A stretch of 64,000 bases of DNA from Thalassotalea sediminis (GTDB taxonomy: Bacteria > Pseudomonadota > Gammaproteobacteria > Enterobacterales > Alteromonadaceae): positions 2,046,001 to 2,110,000 of the forward strand of contig NZ_AP027361.1 of NCBI RefSeq assembly GCF_030295915.1, in the 5' to 3' direction. Of the stretch, positions 25,875 to 36,684 are shown one piece after another. How positions within the stretch are numbered: position 1 is the stretch's first letter; every line of letters begins with the position of its first letter. The notes under the pieces are model-generated. The model made no database searches. It was given only the letters and a program-made list of their open reading frames with translations, and was not told the DNA's origin. The position numbers were made by a program, and so were the translations under genes.

Positions 25875-26684
25875 ATGTCACAGTCTCAACACCCCCTTGC
25901 CATACAAGTTAATGCAATAAAAGCATTTACTGACAATTATATATGGGCACTTCATATCGCTGGGTTTTCTAAATTAGTGTTAGTCGATCCTGGCGATGCC
26001 TCGGTCTGTATTGATTATATTGAACGAAACAATCTTGAATTAGACGCCATTCTTATTACTCACCACCACCCTGATCATGTTGGTGGCATTGACGAATTAA
26101 TCGAATATTCAGCGCAGAAACATTGGAATGTCGACGTATTTGGACCAAAACATGACAAAATCCCCAGCATTACTCACTTTGTAAATAATGATGATACCAT
26201 TGAAATCAACACACTATCTTTACGATTAAAGGTAATCGCACTACCCGGACATACACTGGAACATGTCGCTTATTTCAATAATACCATGTTATTTTGCGGA
26301 GATACGTTATTTTCAGCTGGTTGCGGCCGCTTATTTGAGGGCACACCTAAACAAATGCTCAACTCATTGAAGTATTTAGCCTCATTGCCAGAAAATACGC
26401 GCGTGTATTGCACTCATGAATATACCCTTGCTAATGTTAATTTTGCGCTAACAATTGAACCAAGCAATACTGAATTAGTTAATTACTACAATAAAGTGGT
26501 GAAAATGAGAGAACAAGATATGATCACTTTACCTTCTACGATTAAACAAGAATTAGCAATAAACCCTTTTCTTCGATGTCAACAGGATGAAATACGTCAC
26601 AGTGCAGATGAGTATGCGCAAATTAAACATCAAGATGAATTGTCTGTCTTTACAACAATTCGTACTTTAAAAGACAAATTCTAA
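25875..26684 (+). CDS. gloB: Hydroxyacylglutathione hydrolase (glyoxalase II)
   Basis: This 269-residue glyoxalase II hydrolyses S-lactoylglutathione to D-lactate and glutathione in methylglyoxal detoxification. The binuclear metal motif 'THHHPDHVGG' lies at 62-71. 'LPGHTLEHVAYF' and 'FCGDTLFSAGCGRLFEG' give the remaining ligands, and 'YCTHEYTLANVNFA' is part of the glutathione-binding region. E. coli GloB has 251 residues. Gene order with yafS and mltD is conserved. Confidence 0.95.
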   Translation: MSQSQHPLAIQVNAIKAFTDNYIWALHIAGFSKLVLVDPGDASVCIDYIERNNLELDAILITHHHPDHVGGIDELIEYSAQKHWNVDVFGPKHDKIPSITHFVNNDDTIEINTLSLRLKVIALPGHTLEHVAYFNNTMLFCGDTLFSAGCGRLFEGTPKQMLNSLKYLASLPENTRVYCTHEYTLANVNFALTIEPSNTELVNYYNKVVKMREQDMITLPSTIKQELAINPFLRCQQDEIRHSADEYAQIKHQDELSVFTTIRTLKDKF

Positions 26685-26760
26685 ACAATAGCGGCAACGT
26701 TATTGAATAACACATTGAAATAAGTGACACTTAGCTTAACGAATTAGAAAAAAGGCTTTC

Positions 26761-28392
26761 ATGAAGTATTTAAGTTTATCTATATCTGCACTAGTGATGC
26801 TAACGGGTTGCCAATCAATCAGTGGTAACAACAGTACACTAGCACAAAAAAATCAGCTCCCTGCGCACATTGCTAATAAGCTTGCCTCACCTGAAGACGT
26901 TAGTCATGCGCTCTTGGCAGACGAAACAGCAGACGTTATTCATCCAGTTGCTGATGTCAATATTCCATTAAACGATAGTGCCATCATTAATGATGGTATT
27001 TGGCAACGCATACGGAACCAACTTGTCTTTGACATACCACAAAACAAACGCGTTATTGTACAACGTAATTGGTACGCTAAACATCAGTCATATTTAGATC
27101 GCGTAGCAAAAAGAGCCGAACCATTTATGCACTTTATCGTTCAAGAGATAGAGGCATCAGGTATTCCTATGGATATCGCACTGTTACCTATTGTAGAAAG
27201 TGCCTTTGATCCATTTGCATACTCCCACGGCAGAGCATCTGGCATGTGGCAATTTGTACCTGGTACTGGTACGCGCTTTGGTATGAAACAAAATTGGTGG
27301 TACGACGGTCGACGTGATGTTGTTGCATCAACTAAAGGTGCTATTAAATATTTAAAATATTTACATAAATTCTTTGATGGTAACTGGATGCATGCATTAG
27401 CGGCATACAATTCAGGTGAAGGTCGTGTTCAACGAGCGATTAGAACCAATAAAAGAAAAAACAAGCCAACTGACTTTTGGTCACTTGATTTACCCAGAGA
27501 AACTCGTGCTTACGTACCAAAGTTACTTGCACTTGCTGATCTCGTAAAACGCCCTAAAGCGTTTAATGTTTCCTTTTATGCTATTGCAGATGAACCTGTA
27601 ATATCAGCCATTGATATTGGTTCTCAGATTGATTTAGCAAAAGCTGCTGAACTTGCAAAATTATCCTTAAAAGAGTTACAGCATTTAAATCCAGGGTTTA
27701 ATCGATGGGCAACTGATCCAAATGGTCCACATTATTTAGTATTACCAAACAATAAAGTCGACGCATTCAAATCAGGTTTAAGTAAACTTTCGACCAAAGA
27801 ACGACTTGCTTGGCAACGATATAAAATTAAACGTGGCGATAGCCTTGGCATAATTGCGAAACGCTTCAATACAGATATTAGTGTTATTAAACAAATTAAT
27901 AATATACGCGGCACGCAAATTCGTGAAGGTAAGCATTTATTAATACCTGTTGCAGCTAAGTCACTTGATAAATATATCTTATCAAGTGACCAACGTTTAG
28001 CGAAAAAACAAAATAAACCGAGAGGCTCAGAGAAAATTACCCATATCGTTAAAGCCGGTGATACGTTTTGGGACTTGAGCCGTGCTTACGGTGTTAACTA
28101 TCGTAAACTTGCGAAGTGGAATGGCATGGCACCGCGCGACTCGCTCAGGATAGGTCAAAAACTGGTTATTTGGCGTAAAGCGAAAGTTGCTTACGCTAAC
28201 TCTCCATCATCAAACCCAATCGTAAGAAATATTACCTATAGAGTACGTAAAGGTGATTCATTTGCGCGAATTGCAAATAAGTTTAACGTCACCATTAGAG
28301 AAATTGAGCGTTGGAATAACCTTAGCCGCAAAAAATATTTACAACCAGGCCAAAAAATAAAACTGTCGGTAGATGTTACTAAAGCGATTTAA
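26761..28392 (+). CDS. mltD: Membrane-bound lytic murein transglycosylase D
   Basis: This 543-residue outer-membrane lipoprotein cleaves peptidoglycan glycan strands to 1,6-anhydro ends. The lipobox is 'LTGC' (C17). The SLT domain has catalytic E146 in 'LLPIVESAFDP', then 'GRASGMWQFVPGTG' and 'ALAAYNSGEGRVQ'. Three LysM domains follow at about 351-397, 424-470 and 491-537 ('KIKRGDSLGIIAKRF', 'HIVKAGDTFWDLSR', 'YRVRKGDSFARIANKF'). E. coli MltD has 452 residues and two LysM; the third explains the extra length. It lies 76 bases after gloB. Confidence 0.95.
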   Translation: MKYLSLSISALVMLTGCQSISGNNSTLAQKNQLPAHIANKLASPEDVSHALLADETADVIHPVADVNIPLNDSAIINDGIWQRIRNQLVFDIPQNKRVIVQRNWYAKHQSYLDRVAKRAEPFMHFIVQEIEASGIPMDIALLPIVESAFDPFAYSHGRASGMWQFVPGTGTRFGMKQNWWYDGRRDVVASTKGAIKYLKYLHKFFDGNWMHALAAYNSGEGRVQRAIRTNKRKNKPTDFWSLDLPRETRAYVPKLLALADLVKRPKAFNVSFYAIADEPVISAIDIGSQIDLAKAAELAKLSLKELQHLNPGFNRWATDPNGPHYLVLPNNKVDAFKSGLSKLSTKERLAWQRYKIKRGDSLGIIAKRFNTDISVIKQINNIRGTQIREGKHLLIPVAAKSLDKYILSSDQRLAKKQNKPRGSEKITHIVKAGDTFWDLSRAYGVNYRKLAKWNGMAPRDSLRIGQKLVIWRKAKVAYANSPSSNPIVRNITYRVRKGDSFARIANKFNVTIREIERWNNLSRKKYLQPGQKIKLSVDVTKAI

Positions 28393-28420
28393 TTAAAAGC
28401 ACCTTAGGGTGCTTTTAATT
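28391..28420. terminator. Bidirectional terminator between mltD and the HAD gene
   Basis: AATTAAAAGCACC and GGTGCTTTTAATT form a perfect 13-bp stem with loop TTAG between convergent stops. T-rich arms on both strands suit termination in both directions. It overlaps the mltD stop codon. Confidence 0.88.
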
Positions 28421-29062
28421 TATGAGTTCTTCTATTTCTTGAAGCGAATTAACGATGGCTGTGGGAGAATATAGACTTAGTTTTTCTCGTTCATGCACGC
28501 CATGTGTTACCCCGATGCTATCTACACCGGCTCTTTTGGCCATTTCCATATCAAGAATAGAATCACCAATCATAACTGCGTTCTCAGGTGCAATATTAAA
28601 CTCTTCAAGTAACTGCTCGATCATGTCTGGATGCGGCTTAGAAGTACATTCGCAACCACATCTCGAACTGTCGAAATAATCACAGAGCGCAGCTTCTTGC
28701 CAAACACGATGAAGTCCTTCTCGAGCTTTTCCTGTTGCTACAGCGAGAAACTTGCCTCGATTTTTTAACCCTGATAGCAGTTGGTGAGCATAGTCATATA
28801 TTGGTGCAGGAGTAGGATCAAGGTCAACATAGTGCTTTTTATAACCCCGTTTAAGTTGTTCTACATCATGGCTATCGGCATTAGGAAATAACGTTGTTAA
28901 TGCTTCATCTAAACTTAGACCAATTATTCCTTTTATCGCGTCTTCATTTGGCAACGCAAGGTTTTCACTCATTGCCAATTGTTGAACCGAAGAAATAATA
29001 CGCGCGATAGAATCCATTAATGTTCCATCCCAATCAAAAATTACCAGTTGGTATTGTTTCAT
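28415..29062 (-). CDS. HAD-superfamily phosphatase (Gph-like)
   Basis: This 215-residue HAD-IA hydrolase has motif I 'FDWDGTLMDS' (9-18), motif II threonine in 'LAVATGKAREGL', and motif III/IV lysine and acids in 'CTSKPHPDM' and 'MIGDSILDMEMAKRAG'. It resembles phosphoglycolate phosphatases but the substrate is not certain. Its ATG overlaps the rluC stop by 4 bases (ATGA), so it is translationally coupled to rluC. Confidence 0.9.
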   Translation of the reverse strand: MKQYQLVIFDWDGTLMDSIARIISSVQQLAMSENLALPNEDAIKGIIGLSLDEALTTLFPNADSHDVEQLKRGYKKHYVDLDPTPAPIYDYAHQLLSGLKNRGKFLAVATGKAREGLHRVWQEAALCDYFDSSRCGCECTSKPHPDMIEQLLEEFNIAPENAVMIGDSILDMEMAKRAGVDSIGVTHGVHEREKLSLYSPTAIVNSLQEIEELIN

Positions 29063-30021
29063 GATGGTTTCTCTGCGGTTAATTTCGTCAGTAGTATTTC
29101 TAAAGATTTCTCTAGCGGCGCTTCTATTTTTACCCGTTTTTCTGTTAATGGGTGGGTAAATTCAATACTCGCAGCATGTAAAAAAAGACGTTTTAACCCT
29201 AATGACTTCATTTGTGCGTCAAATTCAGGGTGTCCATATTTATTATCACCTGCAATAGGATGACCTTTTGTTTGACAATGTACCCTTATCTGATGTGTTC
29301 TCCCTGTAACAGGAAACGCACGCACTAAGGTCGCATCTTTAAAGTATTGCAAAACTTTAAAACGGGTTTCTGACTCTTTGCCGTTAATGTTATCGACAAC
29401 AACAATCCGCTCACCTGATTTCAAATCGTTCTTTTTGAGGCCTTCTGTTACCCGTGTTAATTTTGATGACCATCGACCTTTTACCAATGCATGATAAAAT
29501 TTTTGAACTTTTTTATGACGAAGTTGCTCATGTAAGTTTCTTAACGCAGAACGCTTTTTAGCGACAACTAAGCACCCTGAAGTATCTCTATCAAGACGAT
29601 GCACAAGTTCAAGCATCCGTGCATCAGGTCTTAATGCCCGTAATGCCTCGATCACGCCAAAATTTACCCCGCTGCCACCATGAACAGCCATACCTGAGGG
29701 CTTATTGATCACTAGTAACCTATCATCTTCAAACAAAATTTGCTTTTCTAGGTTTGCAACTACATTTAACTGAGTAGAAACGGGGGCAGACTTCTCTGAA
29801 ACACGAATTGGTGCAATACGAAGTACATCTTCATCATTTAACTTGTAATCGGGTTTAGTGCGTTTTTTGTTAACACGAATTTCGCCTTTTCTTAGAAGAC
29901 GATATATCATGCTTTTAGGTACCCCTTTAAGGGTCTTTAATAAAAAGTTATCGATTCTTTGACCTGCATCTTCAACATCTACAGTAATAAATCGAACTTG
30001 TGGTTTTGTAATATCGTTCAT
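29059..30021 (-). CDS. rluC: 23S rRNA pseudouridine synthase RluC
   Basis: RluC makes pseudouridines 955, 2504 and 2580 in 23S rRNA. An N-terminal S4 domain ('QRIDNFLLKTLKGVPKSMIY', 'RKGEIRVNKKR') is followed by the RluA catalytic domain with the active-site aspartate in 'HRLDRDTSGCLVVAKK'. I chose the ATG at 30021, which aligns with the E. coli start ('MxxxTPxVK'). An ATG six codons upstream (30039) lies close to a possible -10. It is divergent from rne, as in E. coli. Confidence 0.93.
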   Translation of the reverse strand: MNDITKPQVRFITVDVEDAGQRIDNFLLKTLKGVPKSMIYRLLRKGEIRVNKKRTKPDYKLNDEDVLRIAPIRVSEKSAPVSTQLNVVANLEKQILFEDDRLLVINKPSGMAVHGGSGVNFGVIEALRALRPDARMLELVHRLDRDTSGCLVVAKKRSALRNLHEQLRHKKVQKFYHALVKGRWSSKLTRVTEGLKKNDLKSGERIVVVDNINGKESETRFKVLQYFKDATLVRAFPVTGRTHQIRVHCQTKGHPIAGDNKYGHPEFDAQMKSLGLKRLFLHAASIEFTHPLTEKRVKIEAPLEKSLEILLTKLTAEKPS

Positions 30022-30078
30022 AATGCGCAAGTTTATCATAAAATATAGAATAATCGCGTAAATAAACTGACGATTTAA

Positions 30079-30108
30079 TTGCCTTTTTCTAATAAAAAGT
30101 GGGATAAT
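30079..30108 (+). promoter_or_regulatory. Candidate rne promoter
   Basis: TTGCCT (30079-30084) and GATAAT (30103-30108) are separated by 18 bases. A start near 30115 would give an rne leader of about 485 nt, long like the 361-nt E. coli rne leader. Confidence 0.5.
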
Positions 30109-30114
30109 AGAAAA

Positions 30115-30598
30115 GTTGCGCTATATTTGAACATGCAACAGGCAAAAAACTTGCTTTTAGCGAATCGTAAGAGGCATTGAATGGCTACTTTAATAATCGC
30201 AAAATGAATTATTAACTGAACGGCTAATTGTAGAGATTGACTTGAGAATCCTGTCAACACGTACATAAAAAAATGTCCAGAGCAAATTGCAGTAATTAAA
30301 CAATTGTTATTATCGCTATATTCTCGAATATATATGACACCTAAAGAAATAAAGGTTAATTAGCGATTTAACTGAGCACAGCACACAAGCTGAGCACATA
30401 AAGACAGAATTTTTAGTAGTGCTTCAAATAAGCGTTACTGAGCAACAATCAGGAATACAATAACAGCTTACTACGTAGTTTTGGCGTAATAAGATTGACA
30501 CCCGTGAGGCTGACAAGCTGCTGTTACATAAGCGAAAGATTGCTTTGTGTACTAAGCACATGGTGTGCTGTGACTAATATAAATGAGTCACAGAAACT
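30115..30598 (+). promoter_or_regulatory. Long structured 5' leader of rne
   Basis: No gene is seen in the 560-base spacer. Two hairpins abut the start codon: AGCACA-TGG-TGTGCT (30555-30569) and TGTGACT-N10-AGTCACA (30569-30592). Upstream, TAACAGC (about 30462) can pair with GCTGTTA (about 30521) around smaller stems. E. coli rne is autoregulated through hairpins in its leader, so a similar role is likely here; this is inference. No clear Shine-Dalgarno precedes the ATG. Confidence 0.5.
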
Positions 30599-33500
30599 AT
30601 GAAAAGAATGTTAATCAACGCTACACAATCGGAAGAATTGCGTGTAGCACTAGTTGATGGCCAACAACTATATGATTTGGATATTGAAAGTCCAGGTCAC
30701 GAACAAAAAAAGGCCAATATCTATAAAGCAAAAATCACTCGTATTGAACCTTCATTAGAAGCTGCATTTGTTGATTATGGTGCAGAGCGTCACGGCTTCC
30801 TGCCGATGAAAGAAATTGCCCGTGAATATTTTCCTAGCGGTTACACCTTCCAAGGTCGTCCAAATATAAAAGATGTACTCAAGGAAGGACAAGAAGTAAT
30901 CGTTCAAATAGATAAAGAAGAACGCGGACAAAAAGGCGCAGCCTTAACAACGTTTATTTCTTTAGCTGGCAGTTACTTAGTTTTAATGCCCAATAACCCT
31001 CGTGCGGGTGGTATTTCGAGACGCATTGAAGGCGATGAACGGTCAGACCTAAAAGCATCACTGAGCAAACTTGACCTGCCTAAAGGCATGGGTCTTATTG
31101 TTCGTACAGCTGGTGTTGGTAAAGATTATGAAGAGTTAGAGTGGGATTTAAGTGTTTTACTTCATCACTGGAAAGCGATTGAAGAAGCAGCTGCATCTCG
31201 CCCAGCCCCCTTTCTAATCCACCAGGAATCAAATGTTATTTTACGTGCGATTCGTGATTATTTACGTAGAGATATTGGTGAAATTTTAATTGATCGCCCG
31301 AAAACATTCGAAAGCGTTCGCAATCATATTGAAGTAGTTCGTCCAGACTTTATTAGTAAAGTTAAACTCTATACAAACGATGTACCTTTATTCACGCATT
31401 ATCAAATAGAAACGCAAATAGAGTCTGCATTCCAGCGTGAAGTTAGGTTGCCTTCTGGTGGCTCGATCGTAATCGACCCGACAGAAGCAATGACATCGAT
31501 TGATATTAACTCTGCTCGCGCAACTAAAGGCGGAGATATTGAAGAAACAGCTTTTAATACCAACTTAGAAGCAGCCGATGAAATTGCGCGTCAATTACGC
31601 CTACGTGATTTAGGTGGTCTTGTTGTTATCGACTTTATTGATATGACCCCTGTACGTCACCAACGTGAAGTTGAAAATCGCATGCGCGACGCAGTTAAAT
31701 CTGACCGAGCACGTATTCAATTAGGCAGAATTTCTCGTTTTGGCCTATTGGAGATGTCGAGACAACGTTTACGCCCCTCAATCGGCGAAACAAGCCAAGG
31801 TGTATGTCCACGATGTAATGGTACTGGTCATGTTCGCGGTGTCGAATCTTTAGCCTTATCTGTTTTACGTTTAATGGAAGAGGAAGCAATTAAAGATAAT
31901 ACTCAGCAAGTTCAAGCACAAGTGCCCGTACCTGTTGCAACGTATTTGCTCAATGAAAAACGCCGTTCTGTTATGCATGTTGAAAAACATCACAGTGTCC
32001 GCGTGTTAATTATTCCTAATCCACATTTAGACACACCACAATATGAAGTGTTGCGCGTCAGACAAGATGAGAGTATTGCTGAAGCAAGTTATCAAACTGC
32101 AGTCATAGAAGCCAAACCTGAGTTGGCCGTTATGCCTAAGTTTGATACAAAGAGCACGCAAAAAGATGAACCTTTATTACAAGGTATGAGTGCACCTAAA
32201 CAAGCGCCAGTTAATCACAAGAAGACAAGCGAAAAACCAAAAGCACAAACAGGTTTATTTGCTGCAATAGGTAAATGGCTTTCATCATTATTTTCTAATG
32301 AAGAAGTTACTAAAGAAAGTAATAAGAAGCCGCAACGACAAAACGGCAAACGTGATTATGAACGTCGAGGTGGTCAACGTAACAGAAACCAACGAAATAA
32401 AAATCAGCGCGGCCATGAAAAACGTGCTGATAGACGTAATGAGAAACCGGTAGTAGATCAAAAAGATAAGCCGCTTAAGCAACATAAAAAACCCCAACAG
32501 GCTAAAAACCAAAAGCCTAAAGAAGAAAAAATTGCAGAGAAGAGGCAACGTCGTAATGTACGCAAAAAGGTACGTGTAGCTGATCAAACAAATAACGCGG
32601 AAAAGGCAGACACTAAAAAGTCACCTGCAAATGCGTCGAAAAAACCATCAAAAGCACAAGAAACGACACCGAAAGTTAAAGAAAATTTAACTAAAGATGC
32701 TACAAATGCTCAAGAAATTGCGACAACTGAAACATCTACTGAAGACGTAAATGCAAAAAAAGGCAAAGAAGAACGTACTAGAAATAGACGTTCTCCAAGG
32801 CATTTACGCTCTCACGGCCAACGTAGACGCCAAAACAGTAATAATGAGCAAGTTAATAACGAGCCAACACTTGATCCAGTAGAAGCCCGATATCCAGAAG
32901 CGGTTGCGCAAGACAATAAAAACGTTGAAATTCAACAGGACTTGCCTTTAGAGCCAGCAAATGAAGCTACACCAGTAGCTCAAGATAATAATGACGTTTC
33001 CTCAACCAATAGTGCAACCGAAGTACAACCGGTAGCACCTGTTGTTTCGGAAAACTCAGCGCAAGCAGAGACAACATCAAATGAAGTAACGGATGAAAGT
33101 GTTGAACAACCGCTACAAAAAGATGAAGCACAAGAAAGTGTTGAAACGTCGACAACGGTGGAACCTTCAATAAACAAAGTTACAGATAGTAACCAAGATA
33201 CGGAAGTTTCTACTCCTACAAATGAGACGGTAAAAGAAGCGAAACAACCAGCTTCTGAATCTAGCGAAAAGCCAGCTGATAACCAAACTACTGTCGAGGT
33301 GGTTAGTGAAACAGTAGAAAATGTAACGGATAACCAGGAAGCTGATAAGGTTGAGCCTGTTATTCAAGAGATTGTAAAACAAGCGTCACCGTTAAATACA
33401 AACGCTAAAGAAAACAGCAGTGGTAAGCGTATAAAAGGACATGCTTTTGCAGAGATGTTTAAACCATTAACAAACCATAACGTTGGTCAAATTCCAACAG

Positions 33501-33607
33501 CGTTTATTAATAGTGAAGACCGTGTGAAAGTAGCCTCTTCAGGAAGGTCAGCTTTACGTGCTCATGCGACAAATCAAAGCCAGTCTGGTCCGGTAAAACC
33601 AGCGTAA
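30599..33607 (+). CDS. rne: Ribonuclease E
   Basis: This 1002-residue endoribonuclease is the scaffold of the RNA degradosome. The N-terminal half has the S1 domain (about 35-120, '[16 protein letters not shown]'), a 5' sensor, the DNase I-like catalytic site ('[13 protein letters not shown]' with D302, 'VVIDFIDM' with D345) and the zinc-link 'CPRCNGTG' (C403, C406). The C-terminal half is low complexity: an arginine-rich RNA-binding stretch at about 580-760, then a Glu/Thr/Val-rich disordered region and a short conserved tail ('[10 protein letters not shown]'). '[15 protein letters not shown]' (about 552-566) is an amphipathic helix likely to bind the inner membrane. Confidence 0.96.
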   Translation: MKRMLINATQSEELRVALVDGQQLYDLDIESPGHEQKKANIYKAKITRIEPSLEAAFVDYGAERHGFLPMKEIAREYFPSGYTFQGRPNIKDVLKEGQEVIVQIDKEERGQKGAALTTFISLAGSYLVLMPNNPRAGGISRRIEGDERSDLKASLSKLDLPKGMGLIVRTAGVGKDYEELEWDLSVLLHHWKAIEEAAASRPAPFLIHQESNVILRAIRDYLRRDIGEILIDRPKTFESVRNHIEVVRPDFISKVKLYTNDVPLFTHYQIETQIESAFQREVRLPSGGSIVIDPTEAMTSIDINSARATKGGDIEETAFNTNLEAADEIARQLRLRDLGGLVVIDFIDMTPVRHQREVENRMRDAVKSDRARIQLGRISRFGLLEMSRQRLRPSIGETSQGVCPRCNGTGHVRGVESLALSVLRLMEEEAIKDNTQQVQAQVPVPVATYLLNEKRRSVMHVEKHHSVRVLIIPNPHLDTPQYEVLRVRQDESIAEASYQTAVIEAKPELAVMPKFDTKSTQKDEPLLQGMSAPKQAPVNHKKTSEKPKAQTGLFAAIGKWLSSLFSNEEVTKESNKKPQRQNGKRDYERRGGQRNRNQRNKNQRGHEKRADRRNEKPVVDQKDKPLKQHKKPQQAKNQKPKEEKIAEKRQRRNVRKKVRVADQTNNAEKADTKKSPANASKKPSKAQETTPKVKENLTKDATNAQEIATTETSTEDVNAKKGKEERTRNRRSPRHLRSHGQRRRQNSNNEQVNNEPTLDPVEARYPEAVAQDNKNVEIQQDLPLEPANEATPVAQDNNDVSSTNSATEVQPVAPVVSENSAQAETTSNEVTDESVEQPLQKDEAQESVETSTTVEPSINKVTDSNQDTEVSTPTNETVKEAKQPASESSEKPADNQTTVEVVSETVENVTDNQEADKVEPVIQEIVKQASPLNTNAKENSSGKRIKGHAFAEMFKPLTNHNVGQIPTAFINSEDRVKVASSGRSALRAHATNQSQSGPVKPA

Positions 33608-33625
33608 TACGTATTACGTCATATT

Positions 33626-33656
33626 AAAAGGCCAGCAATATGCTGGCCTTTTTTTT
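33626..33656 (+). terminator. Terminator of rne
   Basis: AAAAGGCCAGCA and TGCTGGCCTTTT form a 12-bp stem with loop ATA, followed by more T. It lies 19 bases after the rne stop. Confidence 0.92.
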
Positions 33657-33788
33657 AGCGATAGCAAGCAGAAGCGCTTCTTGTTCACTATGGAATTTGA
33701 TCTAAAGTAACAAATACACTTAATTCAATAGTCTCATCTATTTAAAATCAGTATAATAGCGACATTATTTAGTAACTGTTATTACTTC

Positions 33789-34283
33789 ATGAAAACACCT
33801 TGGTATAAAGAGCCCTGGGCTTGGCTTGTATTTTTTCTTCCTTTTTCGGCCGTTGTCGCAGGTATAACAACGGTTATTATCGCCAATACGGATCCAGATC
33901 CATTAGTTGTTGGTGATTATTACAAAAAAGGTAAAGCAATAAATTTAGAAATTTCTAAAATAAAACTTGCGCAAAAACTCGGTATGAAATTCGAGTTAAA
34001 ACTTGATAAGCAAGAGTTAGTAATAAAACCAACAGGTATAGACAAAGAGTTTCCATTGTTAAATGTTAATTTTTATCATTCGACCTTAAAAGATAAAGAT
34101 TTTTACTTTGCACTTACACCAGATGCGTCCGGTAATTATCGACAATTTGTTGAGCAGGACGTGTCAGGAAAGTGGCGTGTAACGATTACACCGTTTGAAC
34201 AGCATTGGAAAATACAAAACGTTATTACGTTACCACAATCTGATTTTATTGAGATAATACCTAAAGCTATCGAAGCTAATTAA
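33789..34283 (+). CDS. ccoH: FixH/CcoH cytochrome cbb3 assembly protein
   Basis: This 164-residue protein has one N-terminal membrane segment ('AWLVFFLPFSAVVAGITTVI') after 'MKTPWYKEPW', then a periplasmic domain beginning 'DPDPLVVGDYYKKGKAIN', the FixH signature. FixH is needed for assembly and stability of cbb3 oxidase. It is the first gene of a tight operon with ccoI (3-base gap). The oxidase genes ccoNOPQ are not upstream; rne is. A weak FNR-like motif (TTGATCTAAAGTAA, near 33697) lies upstream. Confidence 0.9.
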   Translation: MKTPWYKEPWAWLVFFLPFSAVVAGITTVIIANTDPDPLVVGDYYKKGKAINLEISKIKLAQKLGMKFELKLDKQELVIKPTGIDKEFPLLNVNFYHSTLKDKDFYFALTPDASGNYRQFVEQDVSGKWRVTITPFEQHWKIQNVITLPQSDFIEIIPKAIEAN

Positions 34284-34286
34284 GCT

Positions 34287-36674
34287 ATGAACACATCTTG
34301 TTTCCATTGTGGAGAAGCCATCCCTAAAGGCTTCTCTGCATTTGTCACTATCGATAATACCCCTCAACCAATGTGCTGTATTGGCTGTGAAGCAGTTGCT
34401 CAAACCATTGTTGACAACCAATTAACAGATTACTATCGATTTAGAACTGAATCAGCACCAAAAGGTGAAGCGTTAATTCCTGAACAGTTACAAAAACGCA
34501 CATTACTTGATGAAGAAAGCTTACAAAGTGAGTTTATCTATCAAGATGGTGAATTTAAAGAAGCCATTTTAACTGTAGAAGGTATCAGCTGTGCCGCTTG
34601 TGCTTGGTTAATTGAAATGCAGATTAATCAACTGTCTGGTGTTAGCAGTATCAGTGTCAATGCAACAACACAAAGAGCAAACATTCGTTGGAATGACAAT
34701 GTCATAAAACTTAGCGATATTTTAATTGCCATAGAAAAAGTGGGATATCACGCGCTACCTTTTAAGGCAAATGACGTTGAAAAATCTAATAAAGCACAAA
34801 GTAAAGCATTTATTAAACGTTTAGGTATTTCTGGCATTTTAATGATGCAAGTCATGATGATAGCTGTGGGCCTATACTTTGGCGCATTCTCAGATATGGA
34901 TGAACATATTGAGGTTTACCTCAGATATACGAGTCTATTTCTTACGTTTCCTATCGTGACTTATGGCGCATTTATTTTTTATACAGGGGCATTCAATGCT
35001 TTAAAGGCTAAACGCTTATCAATGGATGTACCAGTATCTATCGCAATCATCTTAGCTTTTATTGCCAGTACATGGGCAACGATCTATCAAACAGGTGAAG
35101 TGTATTTTGAATCTGTTTCTATGTTTACCTTTTTACTGCTTATCGGAAAATTTTTAGAATTTAGAGCAAGAAATAGAGCGGCAGAAGTATCAGCAAATTT
35201 ACTAAAGTTAATGCCAATGACTGCAACTAAACTTTCTGAAGGTGCAGAAGAATACGTTGTTGCACGCACGCTTATCCCTTCAGATATCGTCATTGTAAAA
35301 CCTGGTGAAGTGATCCCAGCAGACGGCGTCATTACTCAAGGGAAAAGCCCAATCAATGAAGCAATGCTCTCGGGGGAGCAAATGCCTGTCGACAAACAAG
35401 TAGGCGATAGCGTATTTGCAGGTACCATTAATGGCGATGGCAACTTACTCGTTGAAGTGAAACAAGCCGGCAATGCATCATTTTTAAGCCAACTAATTCG
35501 TGTAAGCGAAGCTTCGCAGGCGCATAAACCAAAAATTGCACAACTATCTGACAGCATTGCACAGTATTTTGTCGCAACAATATTACTAACAGCTATTGGC
35601 ACTGCCATTTATTGGCAACAACACATGCCTTCAGAAGCTTTTTGGATTACCTTATCAGTATTAGTAGCAACCTGCCCTTGTGCATTATCACTAGCTACTC
35701 CCACTGCACTAACATGTGGAACCACCCGTTTAAACCGCTCAGGTATCATGGTGAAATCTTCACATGTTATGGAAACCGTACCAGAAATTAATGCCATAGC
35801 CTTTGATAAAACAGGTACACTTACAACAGGCGACTTCGAAATCGCTGAAGTAAAGTTACTCACTAATGATTATGACAAATCGACGATATTAGCTTACGCA
35901 GCGAGTATCGAGGCGCATTCAGAGCACCCTATAGCGAAAGCGTTCGCAAGTTATCGTGACTTTAAAATTATCAGTGATCAAGTAGAGATAGATGCTGGTA
36001 ACGGTGTTACTGGGATTATAGATGGCAAGCAAGTTAAAATAGGTAAACCTAAGTGGCTGTTAAATAATACTGAACTACAACAGTTTTCTTCCTATGCATG
36101 TATCATCACGATAGATAACAAAACTATTGCCGCTATATCACTTATCGATAATATAAGAGATGACGCAAAAAACGTTATTGATTCATTAAGGCGTGACAAT
36201 ATCGCGTCGATAATGCTGTCGGGTGATAATCAAGAAGGCTGTAATAAAGTACAACAAGCATTGCAACTGCAACAAGTACATAGCCAATTAACAGCAACAG
36301 ATAAAATGCACACATTAAAGGCACTGCAAGATAACTATACCATCGCTATGATTGGAGATGGTATTAATGACACACCAGTATTTGGTGCAGCACATGTATC
36401 TATTGCTATGGGCAGTGGTACTGAAGTTGCAAAAAGTGGCGCAGATGTAATTTTATTAAGTAATCGACTTAATTCAATCAATTTACTACGCAATATTGCG
36501 AAGAAAACAAAACTTATTATTTGGCAAAACTATGGCTGGGCTTTTGGTTATAATGCTATTGTACTTCCATTGGCGGTATGTGGTTACATAACTCCCTATA
36601 TGGCAGTTATTGGTATGTCGTTAAGCTCGATATTAGTTATTACAAATTCACTACGCCTATTAAAAGTAAAATAG
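34287..36674 (+). CDS. ccoI: CcoI copper-transporting P-type ATPase for cbb3 oxidase
   Basis: This 795-residue P1B ATPase supplies copper for cytochrome cbb3 maturation. The N-terminus has a cysteine-rich domain ('CFHCGEAIP', 'MCCIGCEAV') and an HMA domain with 'GISCAACAWLIE'. The membrane copper site is 'ATCPCALSLATP'. The phosphorylation site is 'DKTGTLTTGD', and 'GDGINDTPVFGAA' closes the hinge. It lies between ccoH and ccoS, which fixes its role as CcoI rather than general CopA. Confidence 0.95.
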   Translation: MNTSCFHCGEAIPKGFSAFVTIDNTPQPMCCIGCEAVAQTIVDNQLTDYYRFRTESAPKGEALIPEQLQKRTLLDEESLQSEFIYQDGEFKEAILTVEGISCAACAWLIEMQINQLSGVSSISVNATTQRANIRWNDNVIKLSDILIAIEKVGYHALPFKANDVEKSNKAQSKAFIKRLGISGILMMQVMMIAVGLYFGAFSDMDEHIEVYLRYTSLFLTFPIVTYGAFIFYTGAFNALKAKRLSMDVPVSIAIILAFIASTWATIYQTGEVYFESVSMFTFLLLIGKFLEFRARNRAAEVSANLLKLMPMTATKLSEGAEEYVVARTLIPSDIVIVKPGEVIPADGVITQGKSPINEAMLSGEQMPVDKQVGDSVFAGTINGDGNLLVEVKQAGNASFLSQLIRVSEASQAHKPKIAQLSDSIAQYFVATILLTAIGTAIYWQQHMPSEAFWITLSVLVATCPCALSLATPTALTCGTTRLNRSGIMVKSSHVMETVPEINAIAFDKTGTLTTGDFEIAEVKLLTNDYDKSTILAYAASIEAHSEHPIAKAFASYRDFKIISDQVEIDAGNGVTGIIDGKQVKIGKPKWLLNNTELQQFSSYACIITIDNKTIAAISLIDNIRDDAKNVIDSLRRDNIASIMLSGDNQEGCNKVQQALQLQQVHSQLTATDKMHTLKALQDNYTIAMIGDGINDTPVFGAAHVSIAMGSGTEVAKSGADVILLSNRLNSINLLRNIAKKTKLIIWQNYGWAFGYNAIVLPLAVCGYITPYMAVIGMSLSSILVITNSLRLLKVK

Positions 36675-36684
36675 ACAGAAACTT

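Noticed and set aside
32288..33382. Minus-strand frames opposite the 3' half of rne
   Set aside because: They are low-complexity shadows of the arginine/glutamate-rich RNase E tail.
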